From positions 1 to 64,000 of the forward strand of contig JAJZHW010000001.1 of assembly GCA_021810805.1 (NCBI GenBank): 64,000 nt of DNA, given 5' to 3'. Below are positions 1-7,476 of this stretch, piece by piece. Within the stretch, counting starts at the first letter, position 1. Each line of letters opens with the position of its first letter. This DNA comes from Nitrospirota bacterium. Its GTDB lineage: Bacteria > Nitrospirota > Leptospirillia > Leptospirillales > Leptospirillaceae. A model generated the notes under the pieces. That model did not search any database, was not told the origin of the DNA, and saw only the letters and a program-made list of their open reading frames with translations. The position numbers and the translations under genes are program-made.

Positions 1-291
1 CTCTGCATCGCCCGGGCCCTGGCGGTGGAGCCGGAGGTCATCCTTCTCGACGAGCCGGCCTCGGCCCTCGACCCCATCTCCACCGCCCGGATCGAGGAGC
101 TCATGCAGGATCTCAAGGACAGGTATACAATAGCGATTGTGACGCACAACATGCAGCAGGCCGCCCGGGTGTCGGACTACACCGCCTTCTTTCTCGACGG
201 CACGCTGGTGGAGGTGGGGGAGACCACCAAGATCTTCACCAATCCGGACGACTCTCGAACGGAAGACTACATTACGGGCCGGTTCGGCTGA
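1..291 (+). CDS. pstB: Phosphate ABC transporter ATP-binding protein PstB (C-terminal fragment)
   Basis: The reading frame is open from the first base and ends at TGA 289-291, so the true start lies outside the window. The visible 96 residues begin inside the ABC signature region ([11 protein letters not shown]) and continue into Walker B ([12 protein letters not shown]) and the switch histidine ([15 protein letters not shown]). This order, and the wording of the D-loop and H-loop, is that of PstB, the ATPase that energises high-affinity phosphate uptake through PstCA. phoU follows 20 bp downstream, the usual pst operon order, which supports PstB over other ABC ATPases. The N-terminal Walker A region cannot be assessed. 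Confidence 0.93.
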   Translation, partial: LCIARALAVEPEVILLDEPASALDPISTARIEELMQDLKDRYTIAIVTHNMQQAARVSDYTAFFLDGTLVEVGETTKIFTNPDDSRTEDYITGRFG

Positions 292-311
292 GGCAAGGGA
301 AGGGACGGGAG

Positions 312-965
312 TTGCAGAGACATCTCGATGTGGAGCTTGAGCAGCTCAAGGGCCGGATCACGGAAATGGGCCGCATGGTCGAACTCCAGATGCAGGAGTC
401 CATTGACGCGCTGATGGCCCGGGATCCCGAAAAGGCTCGCCAGGTCATCGACCGCGACCACCAGGTGAATGCCATGGAGGTGGGGATCGACGAGGACTGC
501 GTCCGGATGATCGCCCTTCACCAGCCGGAGGCCCGGGACCTGCGCTTTGTCATCACCGCCATGAAGATCATCACCGACCTCGAGAGAATGAGCGACCTTG
601 CGGCGAATGTTTCCGAGCGGGTGGTGGAGCTTTGCGACGAGCCTGCGGTCGCGATCCCTCCGGCCATCGTGGAGATGTCCACCATCGGGCGCGCCATGTT
701 GACGAATGCCCTGGAGGCCTTTGTCAGCCGGAACACCGCCATGGCCAAGGAGGTGACCCTCGAAGACGAGAAGGTCAACGTCCTCCATCGCGCCCTGGTG
801 CGGACCATCGTCGAAAATCTTCGCCAGCATACAGGGGAGACGAGCCCCATCATCCGGATCCTCTTCATCTCCCGCTCTCTCGAGCGCTTTGCCGACCATG
901 CCACCAATGTGGCCGAGATCATCATGTACATGGTGGAAGGGAAGATCATCCGCCACATGGTCTGA
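312..965 (+). CDS. phoU: Phosphate transport system regulator PhoU
   Basis: This 217-residue all-helical protein has the two PhoU repeats. Each carries the metal-binding/helix signature, seen as ITDLERMSDLAANVSE in the first half and ISRSLERFADHATNVAE in the second. PhoU is a cytoplasmic, membrane-associated negative regulator that links PstSCAB to the PhoR kinase. The start is a TTG at 312 behind an AGGGACGGGAG purine stretch; the start HLDVELEQLKGRI fits the family N-terminus. It is 20 bp after pstB and clearly in the same operon. A hairpin at 971-1003 probably ends the transcript. Confidence 0.95.
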   Translation: MQRHLDVELEQLKGRITEMGRMVELQMQESIDALMARDPEKARQVIDRDHQVNAMEVGIDEDCVRMIALHQPEARDLRFVITAMKIITDLERMSDLAANVSERVVELCDEPAVAIPPAIVEMSTIGRAMLTNALEAFVSRNTAMAKEVTLEDEKVNVLHRALVRTIVENLRQHTGETSPIIRILFISRSLERFADHATNVAEIIMYMVEGKIIRHMV

Positions 966-970
966 GCCCG

Positions 971-1003
971 GAGCCTCCCCATTATTCCTCCCGGGGGAGG
1001 CTC
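971..1003 (+). terminator. Hairpin terminator after pst-phoU
   Basis: A perfect 10-bp stem (GAGCCTCCCC at 971-980 with GGGGAGGCTC at 994-1003) encloses a 13-nt loop and is followed by TTT. It lies 5 bp after the phoU stop. The U-tract is short, so termination may be partial. Confidence 0.6.
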
Positions 1004-1167
1004 TTTCCCGCGTCATCTTTCTTCGCAATCCCTCCCTTTCCCTGCGGCTTTCCCCCTTGGCGTCTCCTCTTCGCGTCGCGCCGCTGTCTTCTTTGAGGAC
1101 CAAGTCTCTGTCAATCCATATATTTGTTTTTAAACAACCCTCGGTGGGAGCGTCATGGGGCAAGGGC

Positions 1168-1199
1168 TTGACTCTGGATCTAGGTCCAGGGTTTATCCT
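1168..1199 (+). promoter_or_regulatory. MerR-family promoter/operator upstream of the mercury operon
   Basis: TTGACT (1168-1173) and TATCCT (1194-1199) are separated by 20 bp, longer than the sigma-70 optimum. Between them lies the dyad CTGGA-N6-TCCAG (1174-1189), which extends imperfectly on both sides as ACTCTGGA/TCCAGGGT. An overlong spacer with a central dyad is the hallmark of promoters activated by DNA distortion by MerR-family regulators. The 20-bp spacer and dyad wording resemble ZntR-type zntA promoters more than classical 19-bp merT promoters. The first gene starts 65 bp downstream, at 1264. Confidence 0.85.
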
Positions 1200-1263
1200 T
1201 AAAACAGGATCGAAGTCGGCCTCCGATTCCTCGAAGACCCACAGGTGACCCGGGAGGGAGCAG

Positions 1264-1683
1264 ATGGAAAAAAACAAGACGGAACGCGGCGGGAAAGAGC
1301 CTCTTGCTCTGGGGACAACGGTGGCGGCAAGCATCGTCTCCCTTGTGGCGGTTCTTTGCTGTCTGGGGATCCCCTCGATGCTCTCCTTCATGGGGGCGCT
1401 GGGGCTGGGGGTCCTCGTCAAAAAGCATCTTCTCTTTCCCCTGATGGTGGGATCCCTCCTTCTGGGGGGCTGGGGGGCCTATGTGAGTTATCGCCGACGG
1501 CGGAGCGTCCCCATTTTGGTGGCCTATCTTGCTTCGGCACTGGCCCTTCCCCTCGGGATGAAGTTCTTCCATCCGGCCATGGATGCCGGACTTGCGGGGC
1601 TGCTCCTGCTGACCGGAGAGGATCTTTGGCGGCGGATGGTCTCAGCCCGCTCCGGGGCCTCGTGCAAGAGGGAGTCCCTTTAA
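1264..1683 (+). CDS. Small Cys-Cys membrane protein, probable mercury importer (MerF/MerC-like)
   Basis: A 139-residue hydrophobic protein with about four predicted membrane segments. The first contains an adjacent cysteine pair (LVAVLCCLGIPSML), followed by a Gly-rich stretch (GALGLGVLV). Paired cysteines in the first membrane helix are the Hg(II)-binding feature of MerT, MerF and MerC, which hand mercuric ions to cytoplasmic MerA. It is the first gene after the MerR-type promoter and lies 66 bp before merA. The ATG at 1264 is preceded by GGGAGGGAG. I cannot assign it to MerF, MerC or MerT; another metal-related membrane protein is possible. Confidence 0.65.
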   Translation: MEKNKTERGGKEPLALGTTVAASIVSLVAVLCCLGIPSMLSFMGALGLGVLVKKHLLFPLMVGSLLLGGWGAYVSYRRRRSVPILVAYLASALALPLGMKFFHPAMDAGLAGLLLLTGEDLWRRMVSARSGASCKRESL

Positions 1684-1749
1684 GGGTTGCAGGAAAGTCG
1701 TGGGAGGGAAGGTCGTGTCGGCCAAGGAGAATCGAGAAGGAGGAAGACA

Positions 1750-3426
1750 ATGGAGACCGTGAATTTTTTTGTCGAGGGAATGACCTGCGACCACTGCGCC
1801 CGAAGCGTGGAGAAGGCTCTTCGGGGGGTTCCCGGGGTTATCTCGGCCGAGGTGGACTATGAGGCCAAGTCGGGTGAGGTCAAGGCGGAGACCGGAACGG
1901 ACTACGAGGCGATGCAGAAGGCGGTGCGCCAGTCCGGGTACGACCTTCGGCCCAAAGGGGACGGTCCGGTCCAAGGGGCCCAAGTTGGACAGATCGACCC
2001 CCGATCCGGAGAAGGGGGATCCTCTCCCCGTCACCTCGTGATCATCGGGGCGGGCTCCGGGGCCGTCGCCGCCGCTCTCCGGGCCACCGATCTCGGCGCC
2101 CGCGTGACTCTGGTTGAGCGGGGAACCCTGGGGGGGACCTGCGTCAATGTGGGGTGCGTCCCCTCGAAGATCCTGGTGCGCCAGGGCCATCAGGCGCACA
2201 CGGTCAAGAACCTTCCCTTTTCGGGGATCGCGCCGCACTCTCCCACGATCAATCCAGGTCTCCTTGCCGACGAGCGAACCCGGAGGGTTCTCGAGCTTCG
2301 GGAGGAGAAATACTCCCGGATCCTCCGGGAGACACCGGGGGTCGAGCTCCTGAGCGGAGAGGCGAGGCTTGAGGGGGCCCGGACGGTGGTCGTAAAGGAG
2401 GGCGGTGGGGGAGAGAGAAGGCTGACGGCCGACGGGATCCTGATCGCCACGGGCTCACAGCCTCATGTTCCGGAGATCCCCGGTCTGGCCGAGACCCCCT
2501 TCTGGAGCTCGACCGAGGCGCTCTTTGCCAAAGAGCTTCCCCGACATCTGATCGTCTTCGGAGGAGGCTTTGTGGCCCTGGAGATCGGTCAGGCCTGGCG
2601 ACGGCTGGGGGCCGAGGTGACCCTTGTGATCCGGGGAGAGCGGATCCTCTCGAAAATGGAGGAGGATCTGGGACGGGATCTGGGGGATTCTCTGGAAGGG
2701 GAGGGAGTGAAGATCGTCTCTCGTGTGACCCCCACCCGGGTGGACCATCGGGACGGGATTTTTTCCGTGACGCTGTCCAACGGCCGAGTGCTGGCAGGAG
2801 ATGCCCTTCTTGTGGCCACGGGGAGGCATCCCAATACGCGTGGGCTTGGCCTCGACAGCGTGGGCGTCAGGAGCAATGCGGCAGGAGAGATCGTGGTCGA
2901 CAGCCGTCTTGAGACCAGCGTCCCCGGGATCTTTGCCGCGGGAGACTGCACGACGCTCCCGAAGTTCGTCTATGTGGCGGCGGCGTCGGGAACCCGGGCG
3001 GCCACCCACATGATGGGGGCGGGAGAGGATCCTCTGGATCTTGCGGTTTTGCCCGAGGTCATCTTCACCGACCCGCAGGTGGCCCGGGTAGGGCTCACCG
3101 AAGACGAGGCCCGGGAGAGGGGGTATTCTCCGGTAGTCAGGACGCTTCCCTTCGACAAGGTCCCCCGGGCGCTGGTCAACTTCGATCCCCGGGGGTGGGT
3201 CCGGATGGTGGCGGACGAAAATACCGGAAAGCTTCTGGGCTGCACCGTGCTGGCTCCCGAAGGGGGGGAGGTCGTCATGTCGGCGGCCATGGCCCTGGCC
3301 TCAGGGCTGACCGTTCAGGAGATCGGCCGGATGTTTTTTCCGTATCTCACCATGGTGGAGAGCCTCAAGCTCTGTGCCCAGTCATTCAGCAAGGATGTGG
3401 GACGCCTCTCCTGCTGCGCGGGGTAG
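1750..3426 (+). CDS. merA: Mercuric reductase MerA with N-terminal heavy-metal-associated domain
   Basis: This 558-residue flavoprotein reduces Hg(II) to volatile Hg(0) with NADPH. Residues 4-68 form an HMA domain with the GMTCDHC metal site (C13, C16). An acidic/Gly linker leads to the FAD domain (VIIGAGSGAVAAA, about 97-109), the redox-active disulfide motif GTCVNVGCVPSK (C131, C136), an NAD(P)-binding segment and the dimerisation domain. The C-terminal pair C555-C556 in LSCCAG is the second Hg-binding site specific to MerA, which excludes ordinary dihydrolipoamide or glutathione reductases. The ATG at 1750 is chosen for the AAGGAGGAA site just upstream and because it opens the HMA domain. 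merR follows after 34 bp. Confidence 0.97.
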   Translation: METVNFFVEGMTCDHCARSVEKALRGVPGVISAEVDYEAKSGEVKAETGTDYEAMQKAVRQSGYDLRPKGDGPVQGAQVGQIDPRSGEGGSSPRHLVIIGAGSGAVAAALRATDLGARVTLVERGTLGGTCVNVGCVPSKILVRQGHQAHTVKNLPFSGIAPHSPTINPGLLADERTRRVLELREEKYSRILRETPGVELLSGEARLEGARTVVVKEGGGGERRLTADGILIATGSQPHVPEIPGLAETPFWSSTEALFAKELPRHLIVFGGGFVALEIGQAWRRLGAEVTLVIRGERILSKMEEDLGRDLGDSLEGEGVKIVSRVTPTRVDHRDGIFSVTLSNGRVLAGDALLVATGRHPNTRGLGLDSVGVRSNAAGEIVVDSRLETSVPGIFAAGDCTTLPKFVYVAAASGTRAATHMMGAGEDPLDLAVLPEVIFTDPQVARVGLTEDEARERGYSPVVRTLPFDKVPRALVNFDPRGWVRMVADENTGKLLGCTVLAPEGGEVVMSAAMALASGLTVQEIGRMFFPYLTMVESLKLCAQSFSKDVGRLSCCAG

Positions 3427-3460
3427 GGAAGTCTTTTTATACGGGGAAGGAGGCGGACAA

Positions 3461-3886
3461 GTGGGGCTTTCGATCGGCAAGGTGGCACGCGCCGCGGGAG
3501 TGAGCGTCGATGCGGTCCGTTTTTACGAAAGGGAAGGGCTGATCCCGCCCGTTCGGCGAACGGAGTCGGGCTATCGCGACTACGGCCCGGAGACCGTACG
3601 CCGGCTCCAGTTCATTCGCCGGGCCAAGGAGACGGGATTTTCCCTGGAGGAGATCCGGGAGCTTCTGGATCTACGCACGGAGCCGGGAAGTCCCTGCGCC
3701 TCGGTTCTGACCCTGGCCCGGGAGAAGCTCGACCTTGTCCGGGCCAAGATCCGGGATCTTCAACGAATGGAGGAGGCGCTGGAAAGCCTGGTGGCCGATT
3801 GTCTTCTTCCCAACCACGGGGAGGCGTGCCCGCTTCTCGAGCGGCTGGTCGGACATAGTGACCAACCGGACAGGCGCCAACTCTGA
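3461..3886 (+). CDS. merR: MerR-family mercury-responsive regulator
   Basis: A 141-residue regulator with the MerR winged helix (SIGKVARAAGVSVDAVRFYE) and a coiled dimerisation helix. Cysteines at 79, 114 and 123 match the spacing of the Hg(II) ligands of MerR: one Cys before the dimer helix, then C-N8-C at the end. It presumably represses and, with Hg, activates the promoter at 1168-1199. The GTG at 3461 is chosen because GGAAGGAGG precedes it by 7 bp and because the winged helix begins at residue 4. Being downstream of merA and co-directional, it may be co-transcribed, unlike the divergent merR of Tn501/Tn21. Confidence 0.9.
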   Translation: MGLSIGKVARAAGVSVDAVRFYEREGLIPPVRRTESGYRDYGPETVRRLQFIRRAKETGFSLEEIRELLDLRTEPGSPCASVLTLAREKLDLVRAKIRDLQRMEEALESLVADCLLPNHGEACPLLERLVGHSDQPDRRQL

Positions 3887-3890
3887 CTTT

Positions 3891-3938
3891 GTGGTCGAAT
3901 CGACCACTGACGAAGACACCGATCGAAACTCGTCGATC
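3891..3938. repeat. Two adjacent inverted repeats downstream of merR
   Basis: GTGGTCGA-A-TCGACCAC (3891-3907) is a perfect 17-bp interrupted palindrome. Fourteen bases on, GATCGA-N6-TCGATC (3921-3938) forms a second perfect repeat. The single-base centre of the first makes it a poor RNA hairpin and more like a protein-binding site. No T-tract follows. The rest of 3887-4244 holds no recognisable gene. Confidence 0.35.
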
Positions 3939-4244
3939 AGCATTTTGAATAACGTAGTCGTGTTGTCTTGAGAGCAATCACGAAATTCAGATTATGGAAG
4001 GGGGCGCCGGATCCTGGTGTTGGGGGGAAGACCGAGTCATCTGTCGAGGCTTTTCCACTCCTGGGCCCCGGGGATGAAGAGAGAAACAGTCCGGAAAGAA
4101 AAAAGAGGAAGGGCGATGCCCAGATGCAAGAGCGAGAATCAATGACGGTCAACGTTTCTTGATTGCACAGGAGTGAGAGTGGCTGTTAGGATGGAGGGTC
4201 TGTTTTTCGACAGGAACCTCTATCCGTTCAGGGAGCATTCTCGC

Positions 4245-5354
4245 ATGTCCAACCCCATTCCAACTCAACTCAACCGGAGACAGGTCGTGGCGGCCGTCCT
4301 TCTCGCGGCCGTTCTTCTCGTCCCGGGGGGGAGAGTGGCGGCCTTGGCCGATCAGCTCTCCCAGGGAAACCCAAGCCCCCCCGCTTCCGCCGCCGCTCCC
4401 CAATCTCCGCCTCCGGCTTCTTCGACATCTTCGTCGGGAGGGCTGGTCGACCACCCCGGAGCCCTCTCGCCCGGCGGCAGTCCCGGCACGACCACCGGGA
4501 TGCTGGCCAGCGGTCTGGCCCATGCCGGAAACAGGATTTTTCTTGAGCCGATCATCGTCAAGGACGGAGACATCGACAACCAACTCACCCTGATGCCGGC
4601 CTACGGGGGCATGCCGGGGCAGAGCAGTGCCTTGACCACGCCGGTGATGCTGGAAAAGCGGCTGACCCACCACTTCAGCCTGCGGGTCGATACCCATTAC
4701 ATTGCCCTCTGGACCCCCGGAAAGACGTACGAGGGACTCCAGTATGCGGGTCTTCAGGGAAAGCTGCTCCTTTACGAGAACGATCCCCACGAGATCTTCA
4801 CGACCTTCATCATGCGGGGGATCACTCCGGTCGGCGGCTCCGCGGTGGGACAGGGCAACCCCTTCACCCTCTACTCCTATCTGGTCTTCAACAAGGGGCT
4901 GGGCGACCTCTCCTCCCGCTATCTCCGGCCCTTTGCCCTGCAGACCGACATTGCCGGGATCGTTCCCTTCGGGGACGGCCCCATGCCCCTGTCCGACTTC
5001 ATGGGAACCACCGATTACGGGAACTCCTTCCGCTTCGACGGAGCCCTCGAATACAGCCTGATGTATCTCCATGACATCGAGGGGGTCAAGATGCCCGACT
5101 TTTTGGCCCATCTGACCCCGGCGATCGAGTCTCGCACCCTCGTCAACCTCTCGAACAACGGCTACTACGGACTGACCGAGGGGTATCTCTCCTACGAGAT
5201 GAACTACCAGGCGGACTGGTACCAGGTGAGCGTGGCCTATCAAGAGCCCTACGGAGCGGACTCCTCCTTCATGGGGCAGCGGTATGTCCTCTACACCACC
5301 TTCTTCTACGGCTGGCTGCTGAAAAAGATGGGGTACCACGCCACGCCCTATTGA
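4245..5354 (+). CDS. Exported protein, probable outer-membrane beta-barrel, unknown function
   Basis: A 369-residue protein with a signal peptide (positively charged start, hydrophobic core VVAAVLLAAVLLVPGG, cleavage near ALADQ). A low-complexity Pro/Ala/Ser linker follows, to about residue 80. The remainder is rich in alternating aromatic and polar residues, with many Tyr/Phe strands and an aromatic-rich C-terminus, as expected of an outer-membrane barrel. I do not recognise the family. The ATG at 4245 is preferred over an upstream GTG at 4173 because GGGAG lies upstream and the signal peptide starts there. It is convergent with thyX. Confidence 0.7.
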   Translation: MSNPIPTQLNRRQVVAAVLLAAVLLVPGGRVAALADQLSQGNPSPPASAAAPQSPPPASSTSSSGGLVDHPGALSPGGSPGTTTGMLASGLAHAGNRIFLEPIIVKDGDIDNQLTLMPAYGGMPGQSSALTTPVMLEKRLTHHFSLRVDTHYIALWTPGKTYEGLQYAGLQGKLLLYENDPHEIFTTFIMRGITPVGGSAVGQGNPFTLYSYLVFNKGLGDLSSRYLRPFALQTDIAGIVPFGDGPMPLSDFMGTTDYGNSFRFDGALEYSLMYLHDIEGVKMPDFLAHLTPAIESRTLVNLSNNGYYGLTEGYLSYEMNYQADWYQVSVAYQEPYGADSSFMGQRYVLYTTFFYGWLLKKMGYHATPY

Positions 5355-5419
5355 TCGGCCCAAGGTCTCCGAAAAGGCTTGTCTTGGGGTGCCAAAAGAG
5401 GGAACGACGACAGGGAGTG

Positions 5420-6232
5420 TCAGTCCGGGGCGTTTCCGGCCTTTTTGTAGAGATCGGAGAGAAGGGGAAATTTTCGGGCGAAGAGGTCGTAGGCGGCCCG
5501 GGCGTACTCCCGGATCTCATACTGGGCGTTTTCTTTGGTGCGGAGGTCGAAGAAGTTCATGAGCGAGCGGAAGTTGACGGTCCAGTAGACATCGCTGTAG
5601 GCAGAGACGGGCATCGCCGAACGAAGAAGCTCCCGCGCCCGAGCCCGATAGGGGTTCCGGGCGGCGGGATCTTTCTTTTCTCCGGAGAGCCTCCCTTGGA
5701 AGGCCGCCTCGTCGATGCGCCGGCAGGACTCCTGGTACTCGGCTTCGTAGAAGGCGAAGATCTGCTCCATCAGCGCCGCATAGCGCTCGATCTGGTCGGG
5801 GGTCAGCACGGGAAACCCCTCTACCGTCACGGCCGCACTGTCCGGAACGTAATAGGCGGAGATGGGCTTTCGGTAGCGCATGGAAAACTCGTTCCAGGTC
5901 GAGATCCTGTGTTTGACCCACTGGCGGAGGACGAAGATGGGGGCGATGAAGCGGAAGCGAAAGTAGACCGTTTCGAAGGGGGTTCCGTGGTGCTGGGAGA
6001 GCAGGTGAAAAAGGAGGTTGCGATCCTTTTCGGTCAGATCTTCCACTCTCCGGATCCGTCGGTTGGATGTCGACACCCGGGCGGTATTGAGGATGGTTGT
6101 CTCGTCGCCCCACGTGTCTTCAAGTTCGATGAAGCCGAACTCTCCCAGGCGTCTTGAAAACTCAGGGTTTTCCCGAAGCCGGGCGTCGATTTCTTCGGCG
6201 ATCTCCCGGGTTCCTTCATTGAATGTGGCCAT
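5420..6232 (-). CDS. thyX: Flavin-dependent thymidylate synthase ThyX
   Basis: ThyX makes dTMP from dUMP using FAD, NADPH and methylene-tetrahydrofolate. The 270-residue protein carries the ThyX signature as KHRISTWNEFSMR (residues 107-119), flanked by RQWV and Y120. Relative to the usual RHRxxSxNExSxR, the first Arg is Lys and the first Ser is Thr. An upstream His-rich segment (LSQHHGTPFE) matches the family substrate-binding region. The ATG at 6232 is chosen because GGGGAGA lies 5-6 bp upstream; an in-frame ATG at 6256 has no such site. Confidence 0.93.
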   Translation of the reverse strand: MATFNEGTREIAEEIDARLRENPEFSRRLGEFGFIELEDTWGDETTILNTARVSTSNRRIRRVEDLTEKDRNLLFHLLSQHHGTPFETVYFRFRFIAPIFVLRQWVKHRISTWNEFSMRYRKPISAYYVPDSAAVTVEGFPVLTPDQIERYAALMEQIFAFYEAEYQESCRRIDEAAFQGRLSGEKKDPAARNPYRARARELLRSAMPVSAYSDVYWTVNFRSLMNFFDLRTKENAQYEIREYARAAYDLFARKFPLLSDLYKKAGNAPD

Positions 6233-6490
6233 CGCGCTCTCCCCTGACGTTGACATCGAACGAATCTTCGGGATGAGATCCTATCACGATTGCCGGGTTC
6301 GGACAAAATGAAAAGGGGGACCTTTCGGATACATAGACTCTGCAGGGCTTTGTGAAAAAGAGGGGGAGAATCGGCTGCGGATCGAAGCCGTCTCTCCGGC
6401 ATATCCTTGGAGAGTACGGTGTCGCAAAACAGAAAAGATCTCGAAACGAAAACCCTTGATGAGGTGGGAACTCCATCCTGACCTCCGCCC

Positions 6491-6512
6491 CCCCCTTCCG
6501 AATGGAAGGGGG
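6491..6512 (-). terminator. Hairpin downstream of the 6551-7198 gene
   Basis: A 9-bp perfect stem (CCCCCTTCC 6491-6499, GGAAGGGGG 6504-6512) with a GAAT tetraloop lies 39 bp after the stop of the minus-strand gene. No T-run follows on that strand, so it may be an mRNA 3' stabiliser rather than an intrinsic terminator. Nothing else is evident in 6233-6550. Confidence 0.4.
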
Positions 6513-6550
6513 CGGTCGGGACGGCAGGCCAGGATAGAAGGAGGGGAGAG

Positions 6551-7198
6551 TCAGGCAGGCTGTCCAGGGTGTGCCGAGCGGGAAGCGGGCAGAAGGGAGT
6601 GTCCGCTTCTGTTTTTGCTTCGGGGCTCCGACCCTTTCCAGGTAAAGGGCACCGCGCCTTTGGCAGGGGAAGTCCGTGCCCAGAGTTCGACGAGCCCCTT
6701 CTGGAACTCATCGGTTTTCTTTGCCATGAGAGAGCTGTCTTCTATTGAGATCGAGGGCTCAATCTTGCTTTGTGCCAGATCGATGTCATCGGGGGCGACA
6801 GTGACGCACTCTCCCGGAACGATGTTCCGGGGGGTGACGTCTCCGGGGGATTCCATCACGATCATCGAGCTCTTGAGACGTGCCTTGTCGGAGAGAAAAA
6901 TGCCCCCCACGGATTCGACGGTAAGAATGCGACCGGTGGGCGCATTGCAGATCGGCTCTCCCCCCTTGTCCATCCGGGTCTCCCTGATGACAAGAGACAT
7001 GTTCTTGCTTCCCGGAACATGGTGAACGGTCAACACGACCCCTCCCACAAAGACCGGGGTCTTTTTATCGGGGGCTGTTGCTCCCGAGAGATCTCCCGCC
7101 GAGGCCACTTCCATCCCGGACAGCCCCGAGAGGGTTGACCCGACCCAGAGTCCCACGGCCGCCATGATCTTTCCCATTGTTCCCTTCAGTCTTTCCAC
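6551..7198 (-). CDS. Exported protein of unknown function under a sigma-54-type promoter
   Basis: A 215-residue protein with an N-terminal signal peptide (hydrophobic segment around IMAAVGLWVGSTLSGLSG, probable cleavage after VASAG). No catalytic motif or known domain is recognised. The mature part contains two Cys and a basic, Ser/Pro-rich C-terminus. The GTG at 7198 is preceded by AAGGAG at 9-bp spacing. Upstream lies a well-matched -24/-12 promoter (7279-7296) with inverted repeats further up, so expression probably depends on sigma-54 and an enhancer-binding activator. A nitrogen-related role is only inferred from the shared upstream element with the amt operon. Confidence 0.7.
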   Translation of the reverse strand: MERLKGTMGKIMAAVGLWVGSTLSGLSGMEVASAGDLSGATAPDKKTPVFVGGVVLTVHHVPGSKNMSLVIRETRMDKGGEPICNAPTGRILTVESVGGIFLSDKARLKSSMIVMESPGDVTPRNIVPGECVTVAPDDIDLAQSKIEPSISIEDSSLMAKKTDEFQKGLVELWARTSPAKGAVPFTWKGSEPRSKNRSGHSLLPASRSAHPGQPA

Positions 7199-7278
7199 GA
7201 GTGATATCTCCTTATCGAGCTCATATGGTTCTTGGGTGCGGACATATTTTTTATTTCAAGCTATTCGTATTCAAATCA

Positions 7279-7296
7279 AGCAAATCTCGTGCCTAA
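7279..7296 (-). promoter_or_regulatory. Sigma-54-type (-24/-12) promoter for the 6551-7198 gene
   Basis: On the minus strand this reads TTAGGCACGAGATTTGCT. It carries the GG and GC dinucleotides exactly 10 bp apart, the GGCACG core, N4 and TTGC. Only one base, A for T just before GG, departs from the TGGCACG-N4-TTGC consensus. The predicted transcript would start about 70 bp before the GTG at 7198. No other sigma-54-like match was seen near this gene. Confidence 0.75.
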
Positions 7297-7372
7297 AACA
7301 AATATCTTTTTTATTCTAAATACTTAATTGTTTTTGTCTCGAGGGGGTCTCGGGAGTTTTGTTCAGATTTGT

Positions 7373-7413
7373 GACACTTGTGTCCACCGGTGCGGACAAA
7401 AATGTCAATTGAC
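7373..7413. promoter_or_regulatory. Cluster of inverted repeats, candidate enhancer (UAS) for the sigma-54 promoter
   Basis: Within 41 bp lie GACAC-TT-GTGTC (7373-7384), TGTCC-N8-GGACA (7381-7398, centred on the palindrome CACCGGTG), GACA-N4-TGTC (7395-7406) and the perfect palindrome GTCAATTGAC (7404-7413). The cluster is about 80-120 bp upstream of the -24 element, the usual location of activator sites for sigma-54 promoters. The 12-mer GGACAAAAATGT (7394-7405) recurs twice upstream of the other sigma-54 promoter. Confidence 0.6.
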
Positions 7414-7476
7414 TGTCGTGGGGATGTGTCCGGGAACGTCTCATGAAAGAGGCGCCCCCGGGACGTAAGGAAACGA

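Noticed and set aside
267-1421. A 384-codon minus-strand open frame opposite phoU and the mer promoter
   Set aside because: It runs antisense through phoU and the promoter and has shadow-like composition.
7381-7398. Reading the inverted repeat TGTCC-N8-GGACA as a canonical NifA site
   Set aside because: The spacing is TGT-N12-ACA, two bases longer than NifA sites. It is kept only as a generic activator-site candidate.
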